Shown in pieces: positions 47,501-59,200 of a stretch of 64,000 nucleotides of DNA. The stretch's first letter is position 1. Each line of letters opens with the position of its first letter. Below the pieces are notes generated by a model, which did not search any database, was not told where the DNA came from, and saw only the letters and a program-made list of their open reading frames with translations. Position numbers and translations under genes: made by a program. Origin of the DNA: Syngnathus acus (Eukaryota > Chordata > Actinopteri > Syngnathiformes > Syngnathidae); contig NC_051097.1 of assembly GCF_901709675.1 (NCBI RefSeq), positions 7,294,039 through 7,358,038 of the forward strand. The letters run 5' to 3'.

Positions 47501-49371
47501 GCCAAAGCACACTCCTCACGTCGTTGTGAGAAAAAACATCCTCGAAAGCAGTAAGTTTCTTGTTTTTAACTTTTTTTAACACATAATGAGAAAGGGAAAC
47601 AAATGAAACGAGTCGAAAATTCATTTTTTGAATCAACCACAAAGGAGCCCCACCGCCGCAACCTCACACCGCACCAGAACCCGACATCTGCAAGGAGGAC
47701 GAGAAGGAAGAAGAGGACAAGAGAGTAGACATATTCCACAGCCCTGACCGAAAGCCGTCCACTCCGCATCTAACTTCCTCCTCTCAGCTTCATCCCGGCC
47801 ACCAGAGCCTTCTAAGTAAAGACACGATGTTCATTCAGACATTTTCTCCATCCGTGTGTTACAATGAATTCTTGTTATCCTATTGTGTTCCTCCAACAGA
47901 GCATCTGTCCACTGTAACATTGGAAACGTTTGAGGAGTACGTATGAGATATTTTAATTATTTGACACACAATACACATTATACCCTCATGTGTTTTGGAT
48001 TTTTTTTTTTTATTTGTCTTACTGTGTTCGTGTGTCACCTGCAGGACGGTCGACGAGAGTCTGGACCAGACGGGCTTGTCTGACACAGCAGAGATCCTGG
48101 AAGGTTTGGTGCGAGAAGGTTACATATCCCAGATGGACCTGGACGCATCTTTATCAAACACGCTCGACAGCAGGTACAGTTCTCGCTCAATTGCGAGCGG
48201 TTTGAGAGTATCGCGGAGCTCAAAGCGGCAATGTGGTGCAGGAAGGAGCAGCAAGAAGCAAGTCGGCAGATTTCCACGGGGTGTGCTGTCCCTGACGATG
48301 AAGACTACAGGCGGGAGTTGAAGATGTGGATGCGACGCAAGCAGAGGGAGAGACACTCGGTGTATCAAAAACAGAGAGCCAGCCTGCGTGAGAGGGAGAC
48401 CAAACCTTTCTCCAGAACATCGGTCGGATCATTCATCCGCTGTCAAGAACTTTCCATCATGTTACATCCACATGGTTGCTCATCTGTGCTCTTCTTCATT
48501 TGCAGAAATCCACCAACCAAGTGATCAGCAGGAAAAACACACAAGAAAAGCAAAAGTAAAAACCTACTCCAGTTAAATCTGAAATCACAATCGCATATTT
48601 ATTAACAACGTACTTTGTAAACACAATTTTCTTTTCTTTTTCTTACCAGGGACTTGCTTTTGAAACAATTCAACAAGAGGCTCCGTGACGCCGCCTTGTT
48701 GGCGGATCAACTTGGCACCAGCCCCTTTCCCGGCTCTCGTGTTTTAGTCACTGATGGTCCCACCGTAAGGTCGTCCTCTGCTCCACCCACAGCTGGCAAT
48801 CCGAGGTACCGCTATCTTTTTGAAAAAAAATTCCAGCAGTGCGGCTGATTAATGTCTAAAATGGTCTCGCCTGGATTCGATTGAATTCAAATCTTCTCTT
48901 TGGGCTTGACAGCACAGAGAAGAATCTGAAGCGTACCTCAGGCCAAACACGCGCCCAGCATCGTCCTTGGACTGCCGAAGCACCCGGAAGACTTTCAGAG
49001 GACAACAAGAAGGTTGAACTCCAGCCAAGGCCAGGTAGCATCCGTAAACCTTGATAGTAGCATCACAATCCTTACGAGGCTTTTAGAATGTATTTTCCCT
49101 CACACTAATTCTGTGAGGTTCTCTCTCGATGTCAGGGACCTCACTGTCCAGGGAGCGTCCGGTCACTTCCGCCAGGGCCCAAGAAGACGAGCATGTCACG
49201 CAGCAGAGCGTTAGTTTGTTATTGTCTGAACTTATAAACGAGCAGGACGACGGCATCGAGGCGGGTGAGGCAGGCATGGACTGGCTTGACAAATTGTCGG
49301 AGAGCGGCGGCAACCTCAGCGAGGTGGACTGGGCGGCCATCGAAAGGATGGCGGCCGCGGCGGGGACTTGA
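35571..49371 (+). CDS. cplane1: CPLANE1 (C5orf42/JBTS17), ciliogenesis and planar polarity effector subunit 1
   Basis: Large basal-body protein of the CPLANE complex (with Fuzzy, Inturned, WDPCP), needed for IFT-A entry and cilium formation. The human gene causes Joubert syndrome 17. Exons: 35571-35787, 35864-35983, 36047-36279, 36360-36463, 36605-36761 (or 36794), 36838-36905, 36982-37197, 37267-37510, 37618-37797, 37877-38619, 38810-38988, 39053-39133, 39199-39363, 39431-39586, 39656-39887, 39972-40099, 40166-40383, 40458-40622, 40707-40848, 40924-41021, 41113-41262, 41343-41454, 41828-42089, 42227-43168, 43244-43416, 43467-43549, 43624-43664, 43802-44075, 44142-44459, 44970-45458, 45541-45843, 45918-45972, 46043-46198, 46301-46461, 46564-46771, 46909-47324, 47397-47550, 47645-47815, 47900-47936, 48045-48173, 48242-48422, 48506-48555, 48650-48805, 48913-49034, 49136-49371. 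Phases close to about 3,074 aa (human about 3,197). Landmarks: N-terminal propeller-like blades (TTGELFLWNRD, RSYWVGSLSWSHDGLFL, MRQRFSV, ISDGYM-like VSDGYM) and GRLEFASMFDT. A disordered Ser/Pro-rich C-terminal half follows. The identity is sure; a few splice sites are weak. Confidence 0.94.
45086..45097 (-). promoter_or_regulatory. CTCF-like core motif inside a cplane1 coding exon
   Basis: GCCCCCTGTTGG, preceded by AGC, so the minus strand reads CCAACAGGGGGCGCT, a strong CTCF consensus match. It lies in exon 44970-45458 and encodes part of TAPPVG. Confidence 0.4.
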
Positions 49372-49653
49372 ATGTCTGCATCTCAGGTAAAAAAAAAAAA
49401 AGCAACACGGTACAGTCATTGCTTGGTCAATTTCTATGTTTCTGCTATGTTTATGTTTTGCGTTGCAAGCAAATCAGGCACACTACCACTAGATAGCGGC
49501 ATTGTTGCTTGCAGTGAACACAGTTGTGCTCACATTTGTGCAGGTATTTGCACATGATTTTGTTTTCCAAGAAATGAAACGAAAAGACAAAGAAGCATGA
49601 TGTCTTTTGAACTTTGTAGCAAAGGCTATGAATACTTATCTACATGTGACCGC

Positions 49654-49657
<4 letters not shown>

Positions 49658-49684
<27 letters not shown>
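49658..49684. repeat. (CA)n microsatellite in cplane1 3' UTR
   Basis: About 13 CA units between the cplane1 stop codon and its polyadenylation signal. Confidence 0.9.
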
Positions 49685-49879
49685 TTGATCATTTTGTCAG
49701 TTTTGTGTGTAGAATTTGTAGAGAATAATTAACCCATTCTGAAATAAGGTTGTAACATGTGAGAAAAATGAAACTCTTAATACTTGGATTGATCGACTAC
49801 ACAATTTCGGAAATTGTAGTTAGGTGTCACCTTTCTGCTTGAATTTTTCTACTTTCTCACTTTTGTACACATTGTCTTA

Positions 49880-49885
49880 AATAAA
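49880..49885 (+). terminator. cplane1: cplane1 polyadenylation signal (AATAAA)
   Basis: AATAAA about 510 bases after the cplane1 stop codon, followed by a T-rich segment. It is the only canonical signal noticed before the wdr70 promoter. Confidence 0.6.
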
Positions 49886-50246
49886 TGTCACTTTTAATCA
49901 TTCCATTATTTCAAAGACTTTATTTGGAATACAAAGGTAAAACATTCTGCCACTAAGTATCTAAAATACTGACTTTTTTTTCTTGAACAGTTACCTTTTG
50001 AATGAAAACTCAGTCATTCAAATACTCATCGATCTAAATTGAAAATATTTTTCCAAATTAAATACAGTGAGTGATTCTGATCAAATTGTATATTGTATTA
50101 TTATTGTTTTAAACTAGTTGTATTAAAAACAGTAATACATTGAAAAAACAGTTTTTATATCCCAAACGTTTATGAAACACTAGGGGGCACTGTTGCTTTA
50201 TTGACACGAGAAGCAACTCCGCAAAAGAAGAATCTCCAGTTTCAAT
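49886..50246 (+). promoter_or_regulatory. wdr70: cplane1-wdr70 intergenic DNA and wdr70 promoter/5' UTR
   Basis: The two genes run in tandem with only about 360 bases between the cplane1 poly(A) signal and the wdr70 ATG. The interval is A/T-rich and lacks a CpG island. It ends with a CTCF-like site at 50178-50188, 58 bases before the start codon. Confidence 0.45.
50178..50188 (+). promoter_or_regulatory. CTCF-like core motif at wdr70 start
   Basis: CACTAGGGGGC followed by ACT, on the plus strand. It is the only strong CTCF-like core in this orientation that I found; the others point the other way. Confidence 0.45.
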
Positions 50247-53200
50247 ATGGATTCAAACGACACCGAAGGTACTCACTTTGGCTCTTATTTGTTATTTACA
50301 GTCCATATAAATTGTATTTGGGAGCTTTATGTGACTCCCCGTTAATAAAATTTGCTTACGTTTATGTCCCGTCTTTGTACAAGACTGCTTACGTGAAATA
50401 AAATGGCGCTTTCGATCGATTTTAGCCCTTATTGTGTTAGCTTAGCAACCGTTTGGCTTAGCAACTGTTTTCCTCAAACTAACTGGTGCTGTTTTTTTCA
50501 ACTCAACCGGTCTGCAGCAGCAAACATGACATAAGTTGTGTATTTAACAGTTAAAAATAAATAGCTGGATAGCCTGAGAGTCTTGTTAAAATTATAGTGG
50601 AACAAAGTACGAATATTAGGATGTTACATGCTGTCATTTAAGCTAGCATTTAAAAAATTAGTCGTGATTGCCAGGTGTTCATTTTTTACTATGCTTAATT
50701 GGATCATGGTGTAATAAATTTTCTACACCCAATATTTACAATGTATGAAATGTCTCACTTATGCATCATTCAATTAAAAATCAGTTACAATTTTAATTCC
50801 CAGACAACATGAACAACGATGGGGACATCTCATCTGTTATGGGATTCTCTGGTTTTGGTACGTATGACATGGGGGTTGGGGGGGAGTGCTTAAAATGCTT
50901 TTAAAATGTTTTTAAATGTGCCTCCACTAGGAAAGAAGGCCCGCACGTTTGACCTGGACGCCATTTTTGAACAGACCCGGCGAACGGCCGTCCAGAGGAG
51001 TCGCCAAGTGTTAGGTGACTATAATAAACCCGCACGCTTGTCTGGTGATATTTCAACTGTTGTTAACATTCTTTTGTTCAGACGACAGGGAGAAGGAAAT
51101 GGAGACACAAGAGAAAAGCTCAACATCAGTCCACGTGCAGAAAAATGAAGTAAAGGCAGCAGCCACTTCCAGGTAACCCTTTTGCAGTCACCATTTCAAT
51201 TCCGATTTTAAATTAAGCTTTCAATACTGAATTAGGCCTTCAATATATGTTTTCAAGCCTGGTTTATAGTTTCAAACTAGGTCTTCAATCCCCTGACTGT
51301 GTTGTTAAATGTTTACAGAAAACAGGACATGGACAGCAGTTCAGACTCAGAACCTATCGGCCCTCCACACCCCCAAAAAGACGAGGATGATGAAGTGGGA
51401 CCCCCACTTCCTCCAGGTTACAGAGATGGTGCCTCTAAAAGCGACAGTGACGACGAAGATGAGGAGCAAGATGATGATGATGACGACGACGACGACGATG
51501 ACGATGATGACGATGATGATGTATGTGACGCGTGCACGCTAATGCTAATGGCTCCAGATTGTGTGCTGTTGTTTTAAGGCGTCTCCACAAGATGGCAGCA
51601 CCATAAAACAACACCAAGTGTGTCTAAGTACAATTAAGATGACTGGAAAGAATACTAAAAGATATACTATTTAATTATAATATAAGAGATTGGTGTAAAT
51701 TGTTTCCCCAAAATCAGGCTTATTTGTTGTTGATTTTTTTAAATATTTGAAAAAAGATATTTTAACCAACAGTTAAGTTATCTAAAGTAACTAATCCACA
51801 ACTACGTTCCTCTGTCCCGCCTCAGAATCCTCTCAAGAAGATCCCGGACACTCACGAGATCACCCTGCAGCACGGCACCAAGACGGTACCCGCCACCATC
51901 TTCCAACATAATCAATCTCCATTTGTAAATTACATTTGACCTTCCTTCCATGCATTTTGTCAGGTGTCCGCTATGGCTTTGGACCCGTCGGGCGCCCGCC
52001 TGGTGACGGGCGGTTACGACTTTGATGTGCGCTTCTGGGATTTTGCTGGCATGGACCGGGCTCTGCAGGCCTTCCGTTCCCTGCAGCCATGTGACTGGTG
52101 AGTCCACTTTTCTGTGAAGCATACTTAAAACATTAGTAAAATAAAATTGATTCGATACACAACTAAATTAAGCTTGGTCACAGGACAAATTCAAGTCGTA
52201 CGTCAATGTACCATTTGACTTTTACTCTTTTACTCCCCACAACTGCCGAGAAGCTCTGACCCATGTGCGTGTCCAGCCACATCCATGCACACACATTTGT
52301 TTATCCTCCAAGCAGATGGTAGTGGATGTTTGTTTGCGTGTTTACGCCGTGATTCACCGGCACAAAAAAAAAAAAAAAAAATGAAAGGTCCAAATGGTAT
52401 TTGTTGTTTCCAGAGCTGGAGCAGGCCTCCCCGATTTGTACCCGAACGCAACATTTAAGTTGATTACATCTCTCTCCGGGAGCTTCTGTGCTTCCGACTC
52501 CACAGATGTTTCAGACCCAAAGATTTAGCGTTTGAGCCTCAATTTCATTCTGCCTTTGAACTTTTTTGACGCTGCGCAGCCGATATGTTGATGCTCCGTT
52601 CCGCGTCCCGCTGTGTTAATGCTATTTGATCGTGACCTAAATTGCTAATCTCATTCGGGTTAAGTGGTGCCCACTTGGCTCGCATGCACTGCCGTGCTCT
52701 TGCGTGCAACTTTGGACTGGGTGGTATGGCCTTGAAATAAAATCTCTATTTTCATAAAATATTTTTTTTTCGATATCCCCCACTAGAAACGCAAATGAAC
52801 AATTAAAGGTATTGAACTTTAAAAGTAAAATATAACTGAACTGCACTTGTGCAGTGATTCTTTCACATACCGCTAGTGGCTGAATTGAGGTCTAATGAGA
52901 TTGTGCTGATGGGTTTCTGGTGTCTCATGAAGTCATCAGATCCGAGCGTTGCAGTACAGCATCACCGGGGACCGCATCCTGGTGGTGTCGGGAAACGCAC
53001 AGGCCAAAGTCTTGGACCGTGACGGCTTCAATGTGATGGAGTGCATCAAGGGAGACCAGTACATCGTCGATATGGTCAACACCAAGGTACCACTTTTGAT
53101 TCAATAACCCAAGTTAGGAGTCTTTGCTGTGTTACTGCGACCGAGAACAACCTGGACGTATTTTGCTGTGTTGTTGGGTTGGGGGGGAAACCATGCCAAT

Positions 53201-56200
53201 GCATAAATGTAGCAAGGTGGACCCAGGAGCGAGTGCTTTGTTGTTATTGTGTGCAAAACATAATGCTTTACACTTGGCGAGAGGAGTCAACAGTGGATCA
53301 ATTGCACAAAGATGTTTGGGCTTTACTGTGTTTAAACGAGTCGATTGTTGGTTACTAGGCTAATGTTCTCCACAAATGGTTGGTACCCCCCATGTAGTTT
53401 TATGGAAAGAACCTGAAAGTGATCTGAAAATAATAGACAATTTATTTGATGACTTAAGTATCAAAAGTCATTTTCTCACATTAAAGGTACTTGAGAATTG
53501 GGAGTATTTTTCGATGACTAATCAAAATTTTTATTTACTTTTATCAATTTACTAATATTAGCCGATTAATTGACTGGGCCTTACTGCATTGATTTGTTAT
53601 GGAGCCACTCTAGCAAAATCCCAACACGTCACCTGCACCTCAATGAAGGGGAAAAAAAAAAAAACATCACTTGCCTCTTCCTCGCACACTGAAACGCTTC
53701 CTCTGTCGGTGGGTGGGTTGGGGCCAAAGGGGCTACCCTTCTGTTATTCCACTTTGAGCCATTTGTTATGAGGAGTCCCGCAGAGGAGCAGCGAAAATAG
53801 GTCCACGCCACACTTTACTTACACGTTTTTTCTTTTTTTTTTTAACGGCCAATTTGGTCCGTTAATCTTGCAGAATTCCTACCGGGATGTGTGTTTTAAA
53901 TAGCCTGCAGGTACATTAAACTTAAGCGTAGCTCAGACTAGACACAACTAAGTTATGCACTTTCACACCCTGTGTAGCTTCTTCTCAGACATTTCCAGAT
54001 ACAAATGTTTTTTTTTTTTTCCTCTCCCTTGCTCTCATCAGGGCCACACGGCGATGCTCAACGACGGCAGCTGGCATCCCAAAATAAAAGAGGAATTCAT
54101 GACATGCTCCAATGACGGGTAAGCCTCCATGTCATTTTTTTTTTTTTAAGTGCCCCATTAAAGACTCTTCTGATCCCAAAATCTCCTTACACTGACAGCA
54201 ACACTGCAAGGGGAATTTTTTTCTTTAACCGCCAGCAGGGAGTCCTTTAAATCCAGAATATACCACTTCACTGTATCGCCATACATGCATGAAACAAAAT
54301 CAGTTTAATCGTGCATAATATATCCCCTTTAAGAATGCGAGTCGGGACAAGGCAGCATTGAGTCTGAGTGTGAAAGCAGCAGTGTCGAAACTCGCCGTGG
54401 TGGTTATTAATTAGAAACAGGAAAGGCCTCTGCCCGCGCTCTTTCGAGGCACGACAACCCTCCCAGATTTGTTTATTTAGTTCTCGTTGAGGCTCTGGAA
54501 ATCCTCCCCTGGCACGTTGGCAGCGGTCGAGCATAAAAGGGAGTTACATGCAGGGGAGAGGCCACAGGTGCAGCCTGGGTCGACATAGTGATTCGAGTCG
54601 GCCCGGTGATGGAAAAGAGTGTTAGCATCCCGTCACCACTTCCCACATCTTCATATTAATGCAACAGGTGGCGAACATAGCTTCAAAATGGGTTTCTACA
54701 TATTATGTAGGCCTTGTTTGAATTGTTTTTTATTGTTGAGTTATACATATATTTCCAACACCCCCTTTGAAATTTACATTTCCATCCAATAAAAGTCGGA
54801 TAACCTCCGACATCAGTTTTCATAAGAGAAAGTCTCAAAATGCTATGCCCAAAATTGAAATGTAAGTCAGCCATTTTGCTTTGCAGCAGCCATTTTGTGA
54901 GATGCAAATTATGATAGAGGCAAAAAAAATGGGGTATATAATGTTCCATTCTTCATTCTTGGGATATTTCGATAAAAACAAATCACAGACGAGTATAAAC
55001 GAATCTAGTGTTGTGCAGACCTCTAATACACCTGCAAAACTGCACTTCTATCGTCAATGAATTCTTTGAGGACAAAGAACCAAGATGCTATAGAACGTAT
55101 GGATGCTATTGTCCATGGCTGCCATTAGTAGGCCTTTATTTTTTTCCAACGGACCCTGGTCAGCCAACTGTACCAGTGGGTGTTTGCAACGACCTTCTAT
55201 GTGCTTTAAAAATTCATTCTGACATCATTCTGTCTTTGCTGCAATGCTAGAGCCTCTTTTGTTGTTTATTTCAATAGCTTTTTAAGCGTGACCACTGGAC
55301 CGCCCAAACCCTTTTAATTAAAGCTCCCGTTGCCCCCCCACTCGCATTCATAGCAGGTGTGACCCCGGCTACTCGGAAATCGAGCATTTTCTTCTGGAAG
55401 GAAGTAGTGACAGTGGGTGGTAGCGATTGTCTTGCAATTATTGTTTAAATCAAAGAGATAGCATCTATAAAGAGTCACGGACTTGAAAAGACAAGCCTGC
55501 TCCCAAAACCTTTTGTGGATCTTGTCACATGGTTGAACAAACCTTTGATTGCGAACAACCTTCATGTATTTATAGAAACATCTGCAACAAGATAGACGTG
55601 TAGTCCTTGTATGTTATTTCTTGGTGCCCCAGGTGAACATACTCACGCAGCCAAGAGGGAGTCAAGCGAAGATAGGGCGAATGGGCACTAGCTAATGGAA
55701 CCCACATGTCACACACACACATTTCACACCCGCAAACACATACAATTTGAGGAATGTTTCCGAAGATTCCCGTCATTCTAGCCTGCTTACAAGGCCGCAG
55801 CTGGATTTTAACATGAGGCCGGGATTCACCAGGACAACATTCGACTTTAGAGGTCCAAGCTATTTACAAAACAGTTTGTTTCATGACGGTGTGTCTTTTG
55901 GGTCTTGAGATCAAGCTTTCTGAACTGAAAGAAAGAAATCCATCCAACGGTATGTCGCTGCGATTCAGTCTGAACGTCAGGTTCATCTACAGTCCAGTGC
56001 TTCTCGGTCGATGGTTCGCTATACATTGCTAGTCTTCCATGTCCATCCTGACAACACTCGCATGCCAAACACCATCAAGATGGGAATTTGGCCTTGTTCA
56101 GTCTAAGTCATGGCTGGATTATCAACTCTCTTGTTTTGGTTTTATAGTCCAATTCGAGCCAGCGCGACTGCGGACTCTGCTGCTGTGTATCTTATTTAGT

Positions 56201-59200
56201 TTTTTGAACCCCTAAAACCGCTGTGACTTTTCTGAGTTCCTATAACATTGCTTGGACCACAGTGGATTTTCTTTAGCTTTCTTGCTTGAGCACCTCCTAA
56301 ATCCTCCCCACTTTACTTTGCCCGCTTGTGATGGAGTATGGACAAGCCTCAAATATCCCTCCTAATCCCCCTTTCCCAAAACACAGCCCCGGTCAGACAC
56401 CCTGCCATTACACAGCACACCCAGTCACCAGAACCTGACCAATGAATAACCCTCGTACAACCCGTGTGCACCTATCTCATCCTTATCTCGACATCGAAGA
56501 AAGTGTTTCGGGTCAGTATCGCCCGGTCTGTAGCCTGATGGACAGATAAAATCTGTGAGGCCAGTGGAGGAACTGTCTCTCCTCAGTTGATGTGTGAACC
56601 GCTGGTCTACCTCATAAAGTGCCCACGCATGGCTGGAGATGTATGGTCCTCATTTTATTACATTCACTGAAGCCTTTGTGTTGAGGGAACGGGGAGAAAC
56701 AGGGGGACTGCTGACTGAACGGAAAACAAGGGCGCAGGGATAAGAAACGGGACCAAAATGTTTTTGCTGGCTTCTACATACTATGTATGACTTGGTGTTA
56801 CTTTTCCATAACAAGCCACATTCTTCAGTGTCTCAAAAAGATGTCTCACTTTTGAAATACTCTCAGAGGGAAGTGGCCATTGTGGTTAGAGTGTCAAGAG
56901 CAGATTGCTGCAGAGATAGAGACTGGAAGAGACACAAGAAGTAGACACTGAATTTTTTTATGGATCAGCTTCTTACTTTATAAAACCGTAAATACCCAAC
57001 AGTATTCCGTGCATTTTTTTTTTTTTAAACCCAGAAAAAGTCGTTTGTCTGTGGTAGTCGGCGTGTAATGTTCCTTACTGCCACCCACAGGACTGGAGTG
57101 GAACATTACTGTTTCGCATGTGAGATTTTTTTTCAATGAATCAGACGGACATGTTTAGGATTGTTCCACCTTGGTGGAGGCCTGAGTGCTGTTCTCGTTC
57201 GCCTCGTTAACTCTTTTTTGCTTTGTGTTGATTCAAACACGACGATGGATCAAACAGAGTTTTCTTTGACCCTTGCCAGCTCTTACTCAAGCCGTAAGTC
57301 TTGAGCTGGCATTTGTGTCACATTGTTAGACTTTGTCCAAACACGGGCTCGAGAGTGTATGTCTGCGACGTTCTCGGCGGCAGCGGAGGAGGAATTCTGT
57401 TAGTAGTAGCAGCCCCAACTGTGTGTTTACGCACCTCGGCCTGACCTCATGACCCGAACGGTCCCAGTGTTCACTGCAGGACATGGTGGGTTGTAGAAAC
57501 ATTTGGAGTCTTATTCCCTGCTCAGTCTTTGAATAGTCAAAATGTAGACTAGAGATAGTCAAGGTATGTTGAGGTACGCTCTTCTATTTGTTTTTTAACC
57601 AGATATGTTGATGCCATGGTGTCTTTAACTGCTTAGAATGGCTTTAAAATGATTTTCTGTAGAATGGATCAAGATTACTTTCAATTGTTCTTGCAGTTGA
57701 CTTTGAATCAACGGTACTTCTGCTGGTTTCAGGCAGTACCGAACTTTTGAGCAATAGTCCTCACTCATCATCAAGACTTCGTAGTATTCAGTTTATTTAT
57801 TATTCAGTTTTGACGACCATCCCGACACGTCCTAACGCTAGAGTCCAATTCGTTTTACGTGTTGTGTGTGGTGCTCAGCAGATGTTGGGGAACATTTGGG
57901 TTTCATGGCAGCTTCAGGCCCACCAGCCTGATCAACCGTTTGCTCGCCTACAACCTTTGAGATTTAGATTCCCTAACCACATGTTCATGCTCATTGTATC
58001 TCTTTAGTATTTTAATTTATCACCACAGGGATGTCTCGAATGACTTCATATGTTTGAACCGGTATCTTCCTTACGACTTGATTCATGCCGTTGGATCGAA
58101 GATCAATGACATTCCCGTTTCCTTTCCGCAGCACCGTGCGAACGTGGGATGTAACGTCGGAAAAGAATCACAAGTCCGTGTTCAAACCTCGCTCAGCCCA
58201 AGGGAAGAAGGTCACCCCCACGTGCTGCACCTACAGCCGTGACGGAAAGCTCATAGCGGCCGGCTGCCAGGACGGAACCATTCAGATCTGGGACAGAAAC
58301 CTCAGTGTGAGTCGTACGCTTCTTTCACTTCTACAGTATGTGCTTAGAAATTCATACAGTGTATGGAACCCGTGATTAAAATGCATTCACTGTCGGGTTT
58401 AAATCTGGGGATGAACTTGGCCTAAGTTTATTGCAGCCATTTTGTCATTTGTCTATTTTAGGGGTTTCTCTCTTGAGTCTCCTCTTTAGCAGGTGAAATA
58501 TATCCTCTATAGGGTTTAAATCCGAGGTGGATTAGGCCCAATTGTGTTCCCCACCCTCTTTTCCCCTCATTTTTTGTTTGCCTTTGGGGGTTGCTCCTCT
58601 TAGTCTTCTCTTAAGCAGGGCTCCTCAAAACATAAACCCGGGACTCCATGTACAGTTTGTTTTCTTACAGAGGTCACACAGTGGTCAGGTTTCTGGTCTG
58701 CTTTAAAATGCTTTGGTCCAAAAATGAAGATAAGAATTTATTGAATGGACTACAACCAGGCTTGGATCAGAGTTTGTTTTTATTCTCTCCACTGTGCAGC
58801 TGCGTGCTTTGGATAAAATGCCAACAATGACATCACCATCATGTTTAAGATGGTTCTGGTGTCATGCTTGTGTTGTTACTGCGTTTTAATTCATTTATGT
58901 AATTCATAAAAAAAAATTCAACAAATATCAAAATCTTCCCATCCAGTTTTAATTTCTTAAAAATGACCCCAAAACAGAAAACTCTGAGCTCTCATCCAAG
59001 CCTTCTGAAACATCATCTGGGATTCATAGAAAAGATGTCGGCCTGTCCATCCAAGCAGATGTTCATTGTCAGGGTATGTCACCTGCTGGCGCTCCGAGAG
59101 GCAAAGCCAGAGGTCAAGCCCGGAGTCATTAGGATTAATCATTGGGGCACCGCCGACGTCTGTGCCAAATTTCTTGATGCTCCCTCCTACAGTTGTTTAG

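Noticed and set aside
48174-48241. Apparent frameshift in cplane1 between the SNTLDSR and KEQQEAS frames
   Set aside because: The reading frame changes here and at first seemed to need a 35-base intron or an indel. A normal 68-base GT-AG intron (48174-48241, GTACAG to GTGCAG) joins AG to G and keeps the frame, so no defect is needed.
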